A stretch of DNA of 64,000 nucleotides from Nemophila menziesii (Eukaryota > Streptophyta > Magnoliopsida > Boraginales > Hydrophyllaceae): assembly GCA_029959085.1 (NCBI GenBank), contig JARWIR010000010.1, positions 12,793,001 to 12,857,000 on the forward strand. Reading direction: 5' to 3'. Shown here piece by piece: positions 33,570 through 45,774 of this stretch. Position numbers and translations under genes: made by a program. The notes under the pieces were generated by a model. It saw nothing but the letters and a program-made list of their open reading frames with translations. It was not told where the DNA came from and ran no database searches. Position 1 is the stretch's first letter. Each line of letters opens with the position of its first letter.

Positions 33570-35739
33570 ATGGATAAAGTGTTGATTAAGTCAAGAAACA
33601 AGGTTACTCTAGCTTTTGTTAAGGGTGTTAAGAGTTTTGTTGAATTTATATCTTAGCACATGGATATTTCTAATTCAATTCAATATCCATGTAATTGATG
33701 CACGAATTTACTAGGAATAATATTCTAGAGGCTAATATGAATATTGAGAAATGGGTTTTAAGCAACATATGAAATTTGGAATATGTATGGAGAAATAAAC
33801 CCGTTCCAATCAAATGTTATTCCTAGTTATGGATATGAGGAAATGATAAATGTGATAGATAATTTGAGTGGCATTGTTAATGAAGCATATACTAAAATGG
33901 TAGACAGGAATATTCCATGACGATACAGTTTTTGGTGGAATAATCTAGATGTGTTGGATGTATCCGATCGAGCATTATTTGAATAAGTTAAAGGAGTAAC
34001 TACATAATGTGTAAAAGGCACAAGGTTCGATTGACGAGGGTTATGTTGTGGAAGAGATCTTGAATTTCACATCACATTATATCAATAAGGAAAAAACGTG
34101 TAATCATCCTCATAGATATGCAGATCTTGTACCAGAACCAAGAGATATATTGACTTTCGGAAGTTAATGTCACCCAAATTTAAAATAGTGTTTCGTTTAT
34201 CTTCCCCCAAATAGATCACGATAGGATTGTTTGGTGCAATCTACGATCTTATGATGAGATTCAAGTTTACATATAGTTTGTTCTTTTTTACTATGTTCTT
34301 CGTCACTTTCTTATTCTATATAATTTTGTAACTCAAATAATTTGTATTCCAGGGACCATAAGTCAGTTATAATTACAGATGGACATGTGGATGTGGAAAG
34401 AATTCATCATACTAGATTTTACAATTCGTTATTAATAAATGTATAGTATAATTCAAAATCAAAATACTAATAGAGAAAGTATAACTCAATACCTTTTCCA
34501 TTATTAGATATTTAACATGAAGCTAGCATGCCATCCAGTATTAACCAAATAATTTTTGTATGTGGCTAAGGGTTCCAATTGTACAATTTAGAAATATGAT
34601 CTATGTGTTATTAATGGGGTGAACTTGGTTTGGCGTTAGAAAGGTGATAAATGTCTCATTGCGGATTACGGGTTTTGTTGTTTTGGCGAAGGAGTTTCTT
34701 GGTTTGGTGAATTGGTTAAAGTATTCGAGTGGACTTCTTAAAAACATATTCGGTAATGGTATTCGAGTGAGAATGCTATAACACCAAGAAAGGAAGAATA
34801 CGGAATGAGCACAGTGTAACCAAAATCGATAATAATTCGTATTGGTACAAAGATGAGTCATAAATTTTAGAAAATCAAGCAAATAACATGTTATACATTG
34901 TTGATCTAGTGGACACTAAGGGATCACGACGCGCTTTAAAGTGGTTTGGAAAGTGAGCGATTGTCATTGTTGGAGTGTGAATTTTTAGGGTTCTGTGTCG
35001 ATAGTTTATACATTTGAGTCGATACCTTTTGTAAATGAGACAACACACATAGATGGATTACGCATTAATAAAAATAGAGTACACCGAAGTCGACGAAGTG
35101 ATAGTAGAGCATGATCTAACTATTTTAGAAGATGGTGAAGAGTCCGAAGATACTTTAAGATGCGGCTGATATCCATCAAATGATGCATATAAATAGTAAT
35201 GATGTGATTATTGCAAATGAAAGGGGAGGATATGAGACAGACTAGTAGTATTAGTTGATTGGTTTTATTTTTGTATGTCAAAATAACTTATATGTGTTCA
35301 TAACTAGATTTTGGAGATTTTTGTTGAGAATTGTGGAATTATTATACTTTTAGTGTACTTTGGGTTTATCATGTCTATTTACGAACAACTGTAAATGAAT
35401 AACTTTAATAAAAATGTTTTTTCAATTATAACACCTTTAACGACCGCAAAAAGAGGCTTGCCACTAAATACCGGATGGATGGTTGCTAAAGTAATAAAGA
35501 AATGACGACCAAAACGCAACGTCTAAAATAAAACTATCTAATGACCACATATAGTCGCTAGAATTCATAACTTATAGCAAGAGACAGGGTGGTCTGTAAG
35601 GATAAACCATCTAGCTACCACAGAAATGATTTCTCAGGAAAATGAATAGTTAAAAACCTTTTGAAAACGAGCAACCTTTAGGTACCACAAAAGATCGCAA
35701 ATAACTATGCGGTCTCTAAAAGCTATTCTCGTAGTAGTG
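33570..35739 (+). mobile_element. CACTA relic with core-deleted TNP2 pseudogene (units 2-3)
   Basis: Same structure, same early TAG stop and same deletion joint as the copy at 25536. Transpos_assoc starts at 33570, the DUF4218 end lies at about 33971-34090, DUF4216 at about 34660-34980, and the 3' terminus GTAGTAGTG ends at 35739. Confidence 0.85.
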
Positions 35740-36897
35740 TTATCCTAATTTAGTGAACCCGACATATTTTTTCCATTTAATTCATCAACTCATGGGAGAA
35801 CCTTCAAAGTTAATTCACTGAAGATCGATAATTTTCAGGATCTTTTTATGTGCCTTTCTGAAACACAAGCATCCCTGGGAAGTAAAAGAGTTCTAGGATG
35901 ACTTCTATATAGATAGCCATTTTTGGTGCTTATAATTTTTTCTGATTGAATTTTTAGTATGATATAAAAACAATTTCTATTAGCAGAATCATAAGTTTTG
36001 GGCACAAGGATCTTTCGTCATTTTGACCGACTCATTTTAGTTTGTAAAATATAATGGTTGTGTTCCTAGATCCTTGAGCAAGATAAACATGACACAAATG
36101 AAGGGATGCATTTTTAGTAGAAGAAACCGAGTCTGGTATAATATCTCGTCCTCTCCTATATTCCACTTTCTAAGGAATTGTAGAGAATACCTACAAGGAG
36201 TCTCGCATGTGTAGGTGAGCGCCTGAGGTAGTCATTAGTTCCATAATTTCATCAATTGGCTTAAAAATCCATAATTATAGTGGCACTTGTTTAATCGAAC
36301 CTTTCTATCATTTTTGTACATTAATTTTTTGGCTCAAATATTGGTTTGTATAATTGGGTAACTCTTCTTTATCTCTAGTTTCATGGTTTTTGTTGATTTT
36401 TTATATCAACAAATATTTCGATATATTGTGCCATCTATACCAAAATCTAACAATGGATAGCGTAATAAAGATTATATAGAAAGGAGAAATACGTGATCAA
36501 ATTAACACAATTTTGATAACAAAAAAAGAGCTATAAAATCTAGAAAAGCTATAGTCTAGGGTGCCTAAAAATCATTTCTTCTACCTTCTAATTCGAGCAA
36601 AGATCATGATTTGGAAAGTTGATCAGTAATTTATTATCAGTGACCAATGTAGTCGACAAGTTTACTAGATTATCGAAATAAAAGAACTTCCAAAGATTCT
36701 CTCAATTTTATGTCTTAGTTAAGTAGCAAGAGAATGAATAAGAAGCGTCAAAATTATACCATAACCATGCATGTGACATAGTTTATAACGGTTCATGTAA
36801 CATAGTTTATTGTTTATCATAGGTATTACTAAGAGAGCTTAAATAAAATCAAATCATAAAGTAGCTAAGAGTTGCATGGAAATTTTCAACAAAACCC

Positions 36898-37134
36898 ATG
36901 AATGTATTGCTTCTCTTCGGAAGGGTTCTTGTAAGGACTTCTTTACTGTTCAACCTAAGGTGTATCTCCTCAAACTGTATCTATGGTGTCTCAAGTGTAT
37001 CATTGCATGACAAGAGTGGACATATAAGCTTATGTGGGCCCAATAAACCATTTCCACTTGAGGCCGCCTTGGGAAGCAACTTTCATGGCGTAAACACTTT
37101 TCTATCAATTCATGGCAAGAAATGCAAATACTAA
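36898..37134 (+). CDS. 78-residue conserved small frame, unit 3 (hypothetical)
   Basis: The protein is identical to that of unit 2 (28859), in line with the left part of unit 3 being a close sister of unit 2. Confidence 0.25.
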   Translation: MNVLLLFGRVLVRTSLLFNLRCISSNCIYGVSSVSLHDKSGHISLCGPNKPFPLEAALGSNFHGVNTFLSIHGKKCKY

Positions 37135-38460
37135 GATGGAATCGACTGTAGTAGAGAATCGAAAAACCTTCGGCGGAGTGTTTTCTATCTCCGTAGAAAA
37201 AGTGTTTATCTTTTGACTAAAAGACCATATTAGGAAGTAGTGGTAAGAACAACAAAAAGGAGCTTTCCTAGATGACAGGTGCGGAACCCTCATTGTGTAC
37301 TACCTAGTTGACTCTCTTAGTGTATAACTGGAGTTTATCAAGTGAAAACGGACACCGGAAGAGATACGTTTGTAGAACTCAAAGTTACTGCGTTAAGAAA
37401 ATTGATTGTTGTAAGGCCGATTAGAAAATTTTCTCTTTCAGTTTTTGATATATACATTTGTTTAAAGTGGTATGGCAGTAAAATCTCTTATATTCCCAAA
37501 TAAGGAAGAAAACAAAATGGTATCAATTTCAATAAAAATCCACATTTCAAAAAATATTTCAATATGAGTCAAGCAATGATTAGGTAATCCCTTGTGATAC
37601 ATTCAAAAAATAGGTTGAAATATAGAAAAATTAATTTATCACTGTGAAAATATTGCCGAATTTCTTCGACCAAATGTGATAAAGCCCCTATAAAACAATA
37701 ATCCCATCTGTATTCATGTTCTTCTGATTATATTTTTTCATACCATACGGATATCGAGGAGATTTACAAACCGAATGATTTTAAGGCTGATTAAGAAAGC
37801 TGAAATAGAGTAGATTATTTCTGACTAAATTTATATTTTCTGAAATGAAGAATACTAAAAGTGGTCAATATCTAGAGTTTAAGTTATAATAAAGTGACTT
37901 CTAGATCTTTAAGATACAATTAGCTTTCTATATATTCCATGATCGTGTCAACAAAGTAGTACAAGTCTCTATTGATGGTATATCAACTCAGGTAACTAAG
38001 AATAACTCCAAGGGTGAATCTATTAGTGGTAAATATTACCAGGTCACACGTACCATCAACAATTGACATAAGTAGATTACTATTATATATGTACGACTAG
38101 ATTTCTACATTAATTGTTCTACCTACACGAGACTGTTAGTTTTTAAGTTTTAACATAAAACACTAACATAACTTAAAATAAAGTACACCATAAATAAAAG
38201 ATATTTCTGAAAAAAACCTCATTAACGTATTACTATATTGAAAACTAAAGCACAAATATAGAGCCATATATATACAATCAAATGCATAAGAAATTTAAGA
38301 GGAACGAGGAACGAGGAACTCCTTGTATATAATAGAAATAAGAAAGTAAAATCAAACAGGAAAGATAACCAGGCTGGACATAACTTAGAAAAATACCTAA
38401 ATATAATAATCTATTGAGTGTCTGTGAAATTTCAGTAATAAAGTTTCATTTTGATACTAA

Positions 38461-38669
38461 TTTTAGAGTAAAAAAGCACTTTTAGAATAAAATTCAAAAT
38501 TTAAAAAAATTATTAAAAATAATTTTGAAATCTAAAATTATTTTAAGTGCTTTTTTTAAAAAGCACCTATTTGGTGCTTCTCAAAAAAGTGCTTTTCAAA
38601 GTAAAAAAAACTCTTAAAATGCTAAAAGCACTTTTAAGTGCTTCTTCAAAAAAGCACTTCCAAACGGGC
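38461..38669. mobile_element. MITE-like insertion in unit 3 only
   Basis: About 209 bases absent from the other units, bounded by ACTAA on both sides (38456-38460 and 38670-38674). It is rich in AAGTGCTTTT/AAAAGCACTT inverted motifs and ends GAAGCACTTCCAAACGGGC. On the other strand this reads GCCCGTTTGGAAGTGCTT, a terminus type I recall from plant MITEs. The left end does not match it, so it may be truncated. TSD could be TAA (PIF/Harbinger) or ACTAA. Confidence 0.7.
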
Positions 38670-39899
38670 ACTAAGTCGAATAACTTGAATAATTTTTTGG
38701 TTTTATTTCAGGTGGTTTGACCGAAGTTGCATTTTGATATTAAGTTGATTTGTTGAGTATAAATGAAAAAAGAACATAGAACAAAAATACAGTTAAACAT
38801 ATATCCTTTTGAAAAGCTTTTCATTAAGAGGTCTAACACGGACTTTATTATCCAATAAATTACCTAATCTATAATTTTTAATACAATACTTGAGTAACCT
38901 AACCACTAGAGCAACTATTAATCTAACACACCATATTCTTTCATCATCCACATGTCTTGATGTAGATTATACTTCACCGTCCTGAGAAAAAACATAACTT
39001 TAAGTGCTTGAATTCAAAATCTTTAGTGGATGAATAAAAAGAGAGCTACAACACGCATATAAACATAAGAGAACAAAGCAAGGAATTATCTAGTGATAAA
39101 ATGGATGATTAAACTTACCTTCACTAATTTTTCCAATATTTGAAAACTCAAATCCCTTGCCATAACTTCATCTTGACAGCTGCAAATAATGTTTTATATT
39201 ATTCACATGTTAAAATATTTACTAAAATTTTAACACTACTCTAAGATAAGATACCTAGTTCATGACTAGACTAGATAAACTAGTCTTAGATGGACTTCAA
39301 CTAGGTGAACAACTATACCCAAAATTATTTACAAGAATATCGCATACAACAAATTAATGATTGTTTCTTCTCATTACTCTTCAATGGAAAATAAAGGATT
39401 ATTCTATAATAGAAACTCGTTAATAATATTCTCAAAGATCGATAAGCATGTGGTTGTGGTGGTTATATTTTTCTATTATATTCGTTATAATCCCATCATT
39501 AGATGAGTTGTAATTGTTGCAACATCATTTATTAATTCTAACTCTTACAACTATGTGGTTTATTCTATTATATACCAATTTATTAGATAAATAAGGTAAA
39601 GATTCTTCTAAAAATTGATAGGTCACGTACATGTAAGAATCTACAAAAGGTTTAGGTGTTTGAAGTGAACTTAAAAAAATAAATGAATAAAACATTCTTC
39701 TAATAAAGTTAAATTTTTATCAATTGCCTAAATAAAAATAGGCAGCCTCTTAGACATTCCAACATTGGCATGTCTAGGCCATTTTTCAAGGAAAAATATA
39801 CATACTTTTACCAAGAAAACAACATTTATACTGTTAACTGAAACAAGAATTATCCTAAGCTAAACGTGTATCTCAGATTAAACATGGTATTAAACTTAT

Positions 39900-40917
39900 G
39901 GGTAAAGCCTTCCTGAAACCCTTTATCTTTCCCCAAAGTGCGCGATCCGCCCCCGATCTTCACTTTTACCGCCCTCCATCTCTATACTTTGTGACGCCGT
40001 TAACCCTTTTTTTTTGGTTTTTCTGTTAATTGACCGTTAGTCAACGCCACATGGTGCCAGGTAATCGCCACATAAGCTCCACGTCACCACCAACTAAGCA
40101 TTAAGTCATCAGCAATTCCATGTCATTAGTTTTTTTTTTAAAATCATTTTATATATATTTTTTAAATAATTAATCTTTCTTTTTCTTCAAAATCAAAAAG
40201 GAAAATTCTTCCATCCAATATTGGATGATCCTACACCAATAATATTAATACACATACCCCATGTTTTAAACTTACAAAAATAACTAACATATTAATCTAG
40301 TGACATGTGTTTTGTTAAAATAATCTATGGTTATGATATGAATATTGGACCATCCAATATTGGATGGAAGTATTACCCAATCAAAAAACCCAAAATTAAC
40401 CTAGCGTTTATTCCTTCTTCTTCTTCAAGATCAAAAAACCCACTTAACAAACCACTCAGAGCTTTCATTCTCCACCATCGTTACCTTCCCACGCAAGCCG
40501 CTCCCTGAACAATGAAACCGCCGCCAGTCATCACTTCTCCACCATCATCAACCGGTTTGGATAGGCCATCAACAATTGAAGATGGGTAAAGCCCTCCCGT
40601 GGCCGCTCTCTGCATAAGCAATACCGCCACCACTCCGTACCTTTCTCCACCATCATCGGCACCGGCTTGGAGAAGAACCCAAATTAAGGTAAAATAATTG
40701 AATTATTAATTAATTGCACTATAAGTTACTGTTTATGCAAAATAGCCTGTTATCAACAAAGATGACCTTGAATTCAAAAAATTAAGGTTGTATTTAGTCA
40801 AAAACCGGGACGTGTAGTGCAATTTTTGCATAATTTAGGGACCTGTAGTGCAATTTTTTGTATAATTAGGGACCTATAGTGCAATTTTGCATAGTGGGGA
40901 TCTATAGTTCAACATTT
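39900..40917 (+). repeat. Left TIR of the Pack-MULE
   Basis: 1018 bases, or 830 after removing the nested MITE and its 9-bp duplication, matching the 839-base right TIR in inverse order. The homology ends at GTTCAACATTT. A second GGGTAAAGCCC occurs inside at about 40586. Confidence 0.9.
40200..40378. mobile_element. Nested 179-bp MITE in the left TIR
   Basis: Flanked by AATCAAAAA on both sides (40191-40199 and 40379-40387), a 9-bp duplication that fits a Mutator-type MITE. Its ends are imperfect inverted repeats of about 30 bases, both containing CTTCCATCCAATATTGGATG. The right TIR has the empty site. Confidence 0.9.
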
Positions 40918-41118
40918 GCATAATATATGAACCTGCAGTTTAGTTTTTGCATAATGAGGGATCAGTTCAATTTTTGCATAATATAGGGATCTATAGTTCC
41001 ATCATCGCAAAAAAATCATAGCGGGACATACTGTGCAATTAACTCAAAAAAGTAATTTAGGGACCTATAGTGCAATTTTTGTATAATATAGGGGAATATA
41101 GTGCAATAAACTAAAAAA
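40808..41118 (+). repeat. ~30-bp minisatellite across the TIR boundary
   Basis: About ten imperfect copies of a unit like GGGACCTATAGTGCAATTTT followed by TGCATAAT. The first three or four copies belong to the TIR and recur inverted at 42990-43110. The rest extend into the internal region, so the TIR end falls inside the minisatellite. Confidence 0.8.
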
Positions 41119-41275
41119 CATGTCTTTGTTCCTAACTATTGGATATAAAATGGGTTATATATTAGTTATTACTAATGATCAGTATAAAGTGTAAAAGTAA
41201 AGATCCAAATTATGTTTACTAACATGACAGATTCATTTATTAGGCATAATATAACAAAATTATACTATTTTACAG

Positions 41276-41872
41276 ATGCCAGCAAGATTTGCTATAGGTG
41301 CATCATTCAGTGCAGATAGTAGAGGTGGTGGAAAAGAAAGCAACGCTCGTTACTTACCTTTCATGATCCAAATGGCTCGTTACCTTCTAGATCACGACCC
41401 TTCACAAAGACTCACTATGTCTACTATCTGCACCTTTAGATTCCAAAACTGAATAAACTGTACAATTCATGATGGTTAGTTCTTTATTATCCGAATCTTA
41501 CGATTCTTGGCTTCAACATCGTAAGTCGTTTTTACAACGTGGGATTTATCACGCGTATATGCAACGTAACTGTAACCGTTCGAGTTGAAGTTCGAATTCT
41601 TCGAATTCGAATTCCGATGAGTTGTTATCGATTGTTCAACCAATGCTTGTGTATACTAGGTTAATTGAACAGTTACAAGGCTTTTTTAAAGTGAAGAAAA
41701 GTGGGCCCGGATCTGGGTCTGGGTTCTTACTGATGGGGTTTGATGTGATGTCTGCTTCGGATTTACAAGAGGCGTTTGATACTCTACTGGGGTTTTAGCG
41801 GATGTGCTTAGTGATGGGGTTACGAAATGTGAGGATTTCGTAAACGCTGCCATTAATGCTGGGAAAAGTTGA
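41276..41872 (+). pseudogene. Captured C-terminal fragment of a BIG/UBR4-like gene
   Basis: After an intron-end-like TTTTACAG the translation reads SADSRGGGKESNARYLPF and MIQMARYLLDHDPSQR, then, across a stop and a gap, SESYDSWLQHRKSFLQRGIY, QPMLVYTRLIEQLQGFFKVK, SASDLQEAFDTL and finally AAINAGKS and a stop. From memory this is the order and wording of the extreme C-terminus of plant BIG (a very large UBR4/calossin-type protein of about 5000 residues linked to auxin transport), including the natural C-terminal residues. The segment between the FKVK and SASDLQEAF blocks is deleted and several frameshifts are present. Non-functional as protein. Confidence 0.75.
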
Positions 41873-42507
41873 AGTGGGATCTTTTTAGTTGTTTTTGTTA
41901 TTTGTTTGTAAGTCCAATCTTTGTGAGTAAACTAGAGTTGTATTACTTTGTTTTTAATTCCTAGGAAGTAAATGTATGTACATTAAACCTAATTCCTGAA
42001 AATGTTATGAAAGTTGATACCTTCAAATGTTAGCCAATGCGCGTCCTAGGTGCTTTCTTATAAACACAATATAATTGTTAACAAATTTTTGTCTAAGGTG
42101 AAATAAATGTAATTTGTTTTATGAAAATGGGTGGTGCTTATGGTGAAGGATCTGGTTTTGGTAAAAAGAGAAAAATATAGTAGTAGTAGTAATAGTACTT
42201 GTTAACCTTGCATCTTATGGCATTTAATAGAGTATATGGTGAAAAAATAATAGAGAAATTTAGGAAAGGATAATAAAATAAACATCCAGGTAATTTATAA
42301 GTTTGAAGTAAAAGAAAAGGACGCGGCTTCTCATAATCAAAGGAAGCCTTTGTCTATGTCTAAAATAAGATCTGACAACAACATAATAATAAAAAGATGG
42401 GGTTCATATTCTTCATTGATGATATGCATGTACAGGTCCATAAGATTTGCATAAATAGCTCCAATCTAACTATAACTGGAACTTATAATACTAAAGGGGG
42501 TATCTAG
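41873..42507. other. Pack-MULE interior between the two captured fragments
   Basis: Probably the 3' untranslated DNA of the BIG-like fragment (from 41873) and, inverted, that of the bHLH-like fragment (to 42507). A short frame at about 42121-42180 (MKMGGAYGEGSGFGKKRKI) and a small TAG/TAA trinucleotide run (42176-42199) are seen. No transposase. Confidence 0.4.
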
Positions 42508-42955
42508 CTAGTTTTCTTCTGTTCTATGTCTTTTATGACCATGATCATAGCTTTCACCACCTCTAATTGGAGTACTCTGGAGGCCCATTGGTTCAACCAC
42601 TGTTTGGTTCTTTTCATTCTGAAACCATATCACAAATTATTTTTTGTGCTTCAAAATACAAGAAAAATGATTAAATGTAAAAAAATAATATCTATCACCT
42701 TTGCTTGTCTCGCTATATCAAGTTGCACTGAGATATTCACTTGTGACAAATCTACCCCTGAAGATTGTAATGCACGAGTTAACGTGCTTAACAACCTACT
42801 CACAAAAAAAACTGTTAGTTTATATAAATTTAAATTTGCATTGAGAAATTTCGTACAAATTGTCAAATTCTCACCCTTGTTAATACACATCTTCTACATT
42901 ATCACTTCTTAAATCTTCCTGTTTAGTTTGAGTGTACCATTGAGATTGAGAATGC
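42508..42955 (-). pseudogene. Captured C-terminal exons of a bHLH-like transcription factor gene
   Basis: Two exons join in phase on the minus strand. Exon 42795-42699, preceded by an AG acceptor and followed by GTGATA, encodes LTRALQSSGVDLSQVNISVQ then LDIARQAK. Exon 42618-42508, preceded by GGTTTCAG, encodes 36 residues ending YDHGHKRHRTEEN and a stop. An upstream segment (about 42960-42890, SHSQSQWYTQTKQEDLRSDN) may be a further exon. The LQSSGVDLSQ--ISVQ block is familiar from the region after the bHLH domain in some plant bHLH proteins. The DNA-binding domain itself was not captured. Introns are kept, so capture was from genomic DNA. Confidence 0.65.
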
Positions 42956-42989
42956 GAAGCTAAATGTTCAACATCATGTTGTATAGTCA

Positions 42990-43828
42990 AAATGTTGAAC
43001 CATAGATCCCCACTATGCAAAATTGCACTATAGGTCCCTAATTATACAAAAAATTGCACTACAGGTCCCTAAATTATGCAAAAATTGCACTACACGTCCC
43101 GGTTTTTGACTAAATACAACCTTAATTTTTTGAATTCAAGGTCATCTTTGTTGATAACAGGCTATTTTGCATAAACAGTAACTTATAGTGCAATTAATTA
43201 ATAATTCAATTATTTTACCTTAATTTGGGTTCTTCTCCAAGCCGGTGCTGATGATGGTGGAGAAAGGTCCGAAGTGGTGGCGGTATTGCTTGTGTAGAGA
43301 GCGGCCACGGGAGGGCTTTACCCATCTTCAATTGTTGATGGCCTATCCAAACCGGTTGATGATGGTGGAGAAGTGATGAGTGGCGGCGGTTTCATTGTTC
43401 AGGGAGCGGCTTGCGTGGGAAGGTGACGATGGTGGAGAATGAAAGCTCGAGTGGTTTGTTAATTTGGGTTCTTTGATCTTGAAGAAGAAGAAGGAATAAA
43501 CGCTAGGTTAATTTTGGGTTTTTTGATTTTAAAGAAAAAGAAAGATTAATGATTTAAAAAATATATATAAAATGATTTTAAAAATAAAATAAAACTAATG
43601 ACATGGAATTGCTGATGACTTAATGCTTAGTTGGCGGTGACGTGGAGCTTATGTGGCGATGACCTGGCGCCAGGTGGCGTTGACTAACGGTCAATTAATA
43701 GAAAACCCAAAAAAGGGGTATAGGCGTCACAAAGTATTGAGATGGAGGGCCAGAAAGGGTAAAAGTGAAGATCGGGGGCGGATCGCGCACTTTGGGGAAA
43801 GATAAAGGGTTTCAGGAAGGCTTTACCC
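42990..43828 (-). repeat. Right TIR of the Pack-MULE
   Basis: Reverse complement of the left TIR with scattered substitutions and small indels. It lacks the nested MITE, so the MITE arrived after the TIRs were formed. Confidence 0.9.
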
Positions 43829-43922
43829 TAAACTTATTTAGATGTAACCTAAACGATATTACTCAGAATTTAAATCACGTAAATAAGTTTGGTTAGTATG
43901 CATAAACCTACAAAATGGAGTA

Positions 43923-43924
<2 letters not shown>

Positions 43925-43965
<41 letters not shown>

Positions 43966-43972
43966 TATATAT
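43925..43972. repeat. Expanded AT microsatellite
   Basis: About 24 AT dinucleotides with one interruption. The same site in units 1 (about 23684), 2 (about 31719) and 4 (about 52039) has only about 9-11, so the tract grew in unit 3. Confidence 0.9.
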
Positions 43973-45774
43973 AGTCAAATGAAGTTTATTTATTGGCATG
44001 TAAATCTTACCATGTTATCATACAGTCTTCATGGTGGATTGAAATGTCATGACCAACAATCTTATCCATTCTTTGTTTCTTTATGCTCCCCATTGAAGGA
44101 AAAAGAGAAAACTATTAAGCCCACTATCCATATCTTTATTCAAATTAACCAAAATTTTAATTATACAATAATCTAAATTTAAATGCCAATTAAGATAAAC
44201 CTAAGAAAAGTTTCACCCAATAGTTATTATTGTCACCCAACACTTCTTATTGACTTCAGATATCTTATTTGTAAAACAGTTCTAAATAAACCTTAAATAA
44301 TACAAGATTATGCGAATAATATAATTATCATGGAATCTAATTATATGTACTTGACATTTTTCAAGAGCTCACGTAAAAGTATGACTACCATTTAACAAAA
44401 TACAATACAATAAATCTGACATCTAGTGTTTTTCCCGTTGGGCGTGACAATAATGAACTATTAATTGTGGCCTACACTAGATAGTGACAAAAATGAAGCC
44501 TATATATGGCTAACAATTGTGGCATTTGTTAGATTGATACGATTATAATGAAATTCTCATGATATTTAATATAATTTGATATAATAGACTAAGTTAGAAT
44601 TAATAAAAATATAAGAAACTCACAAATTTACTAACCTGGATATATGGTAATAAATGTAAGAAAAACGGATGGCTTAAAATTATGTATTCTTGTCTGGTGT
44701 TTCAAATTGATTCAATGAATCAACATTCAAAGTTAGTACGAATTTGTGGAGATTTAAAGAAGTAGAATGGAGGGATTAAATAAGGAGAGGAACTGGTTAA
44801 TTGCAATGAAGTTTGGTATTTGGGATCAGATGGTACAGAGAAATTTTGCGGCTCGAGGGGGCAATGGTGTTAGGGTAGATTTGATGGATAATTAGGTTTT
44901 ATTTTAAGCATGTGAGTTGGGCTTTTACAATATGGATTGGGCTTTAATTTTATTTTTAAAGCTAAATTTATTTATAAGAAATAATTAAATATTTAGGCCT
45001 AAAATGCTACAATTCATCTTGAACTATAGGGATATAATCTTTGTTTCATAAATTTAGATCAATACAAATTTTTTTACTAAAATATTTTATTTAAAAATAA
45101 TTTTATTATAAATATATATTAATTAACATTCTCTATATTTTTAATTTGCAGCTGCTAGTCAACTAGATAATTTTTTTTACTTAGACGAACTTTTTTCTTT
45201 TTTACAATTATTCAGATAAAAATATATCATTGTGACTTTTTTATTTTTTCTTTAAAATTTTTTCAACAATGGCTCAATTATAATTTTTTGTCAGAGCTAA
45301 GAAAAACTAAAAGAATCCCAAAAGACTCTAAATTTGATCCCTAAATATTCTTAATATTGATCCACCACTTTCCACAAACGCCTCCTCTTTCGTTAACGTA
45401 TTTTATCTACTTACCTCCACTCTTTCGGACCCATTTCTACCATCAATTCCTTCAGGTATTTTGTCACATTTTTTTCATAAAAACTAGTATTTTTCTTTAT
45501 TATGGTTTCTATTATGTTGTTTAGATGGTTAAATTATGTAGTTATATATGATTTTTTATCTATAATATTAGATATTTTTTTGGATTATGAAAAAAAGTTG
45601 GAGTTTGAAAATGGGAGATTTAATATAGGAGTAAGATTTATGAAATATTATATTGCTTAATCTATGAAATATGAGATTGAATATCAATATGATTTACACA
45701 ATTTATTCATTAAATTATTATAGCTATCAAAATCTTTTAGTTTACGACACAATCAAGTCCAAATAGAAGTCCAT

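Larger units (their letters stand above)
26391..34423 (+). repeat. Array unit 2
   Basis: Lacks the 68-base segment (junction at about 28111), as unit 3 does. Its small plus-strand frame at 28859 is the same as that of unit 3. Confidence 0.9.
39900..43828. mobile_element. Pack-MULE carrying two host gene fragments
   Basis: The 3929-base insertion in unit 3 starts GGGTAAAGCCTTCCTGAAAC and ends in the exact reverse complement. It is flanked by the 9-bp duplication TAAACTTAT (39891-39899 and 43829-43837), the size expected of Mutator-like elements. Long TIRs (39900-40917 and 42990-43828) enclose 2.07 kb with no visible MURA transposase. Instead there is a plus-strand fragment of a BIG-like gene and a minus-strand fragment of a bHLH-like gene. 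It is therefore non-autonomous. Confidence 0.95.

Noticed and set aside
43889..44176. Plus-strand 95-residue frame with an IYIYIY run
   Set aside because: Produced by the AT microsatellite.
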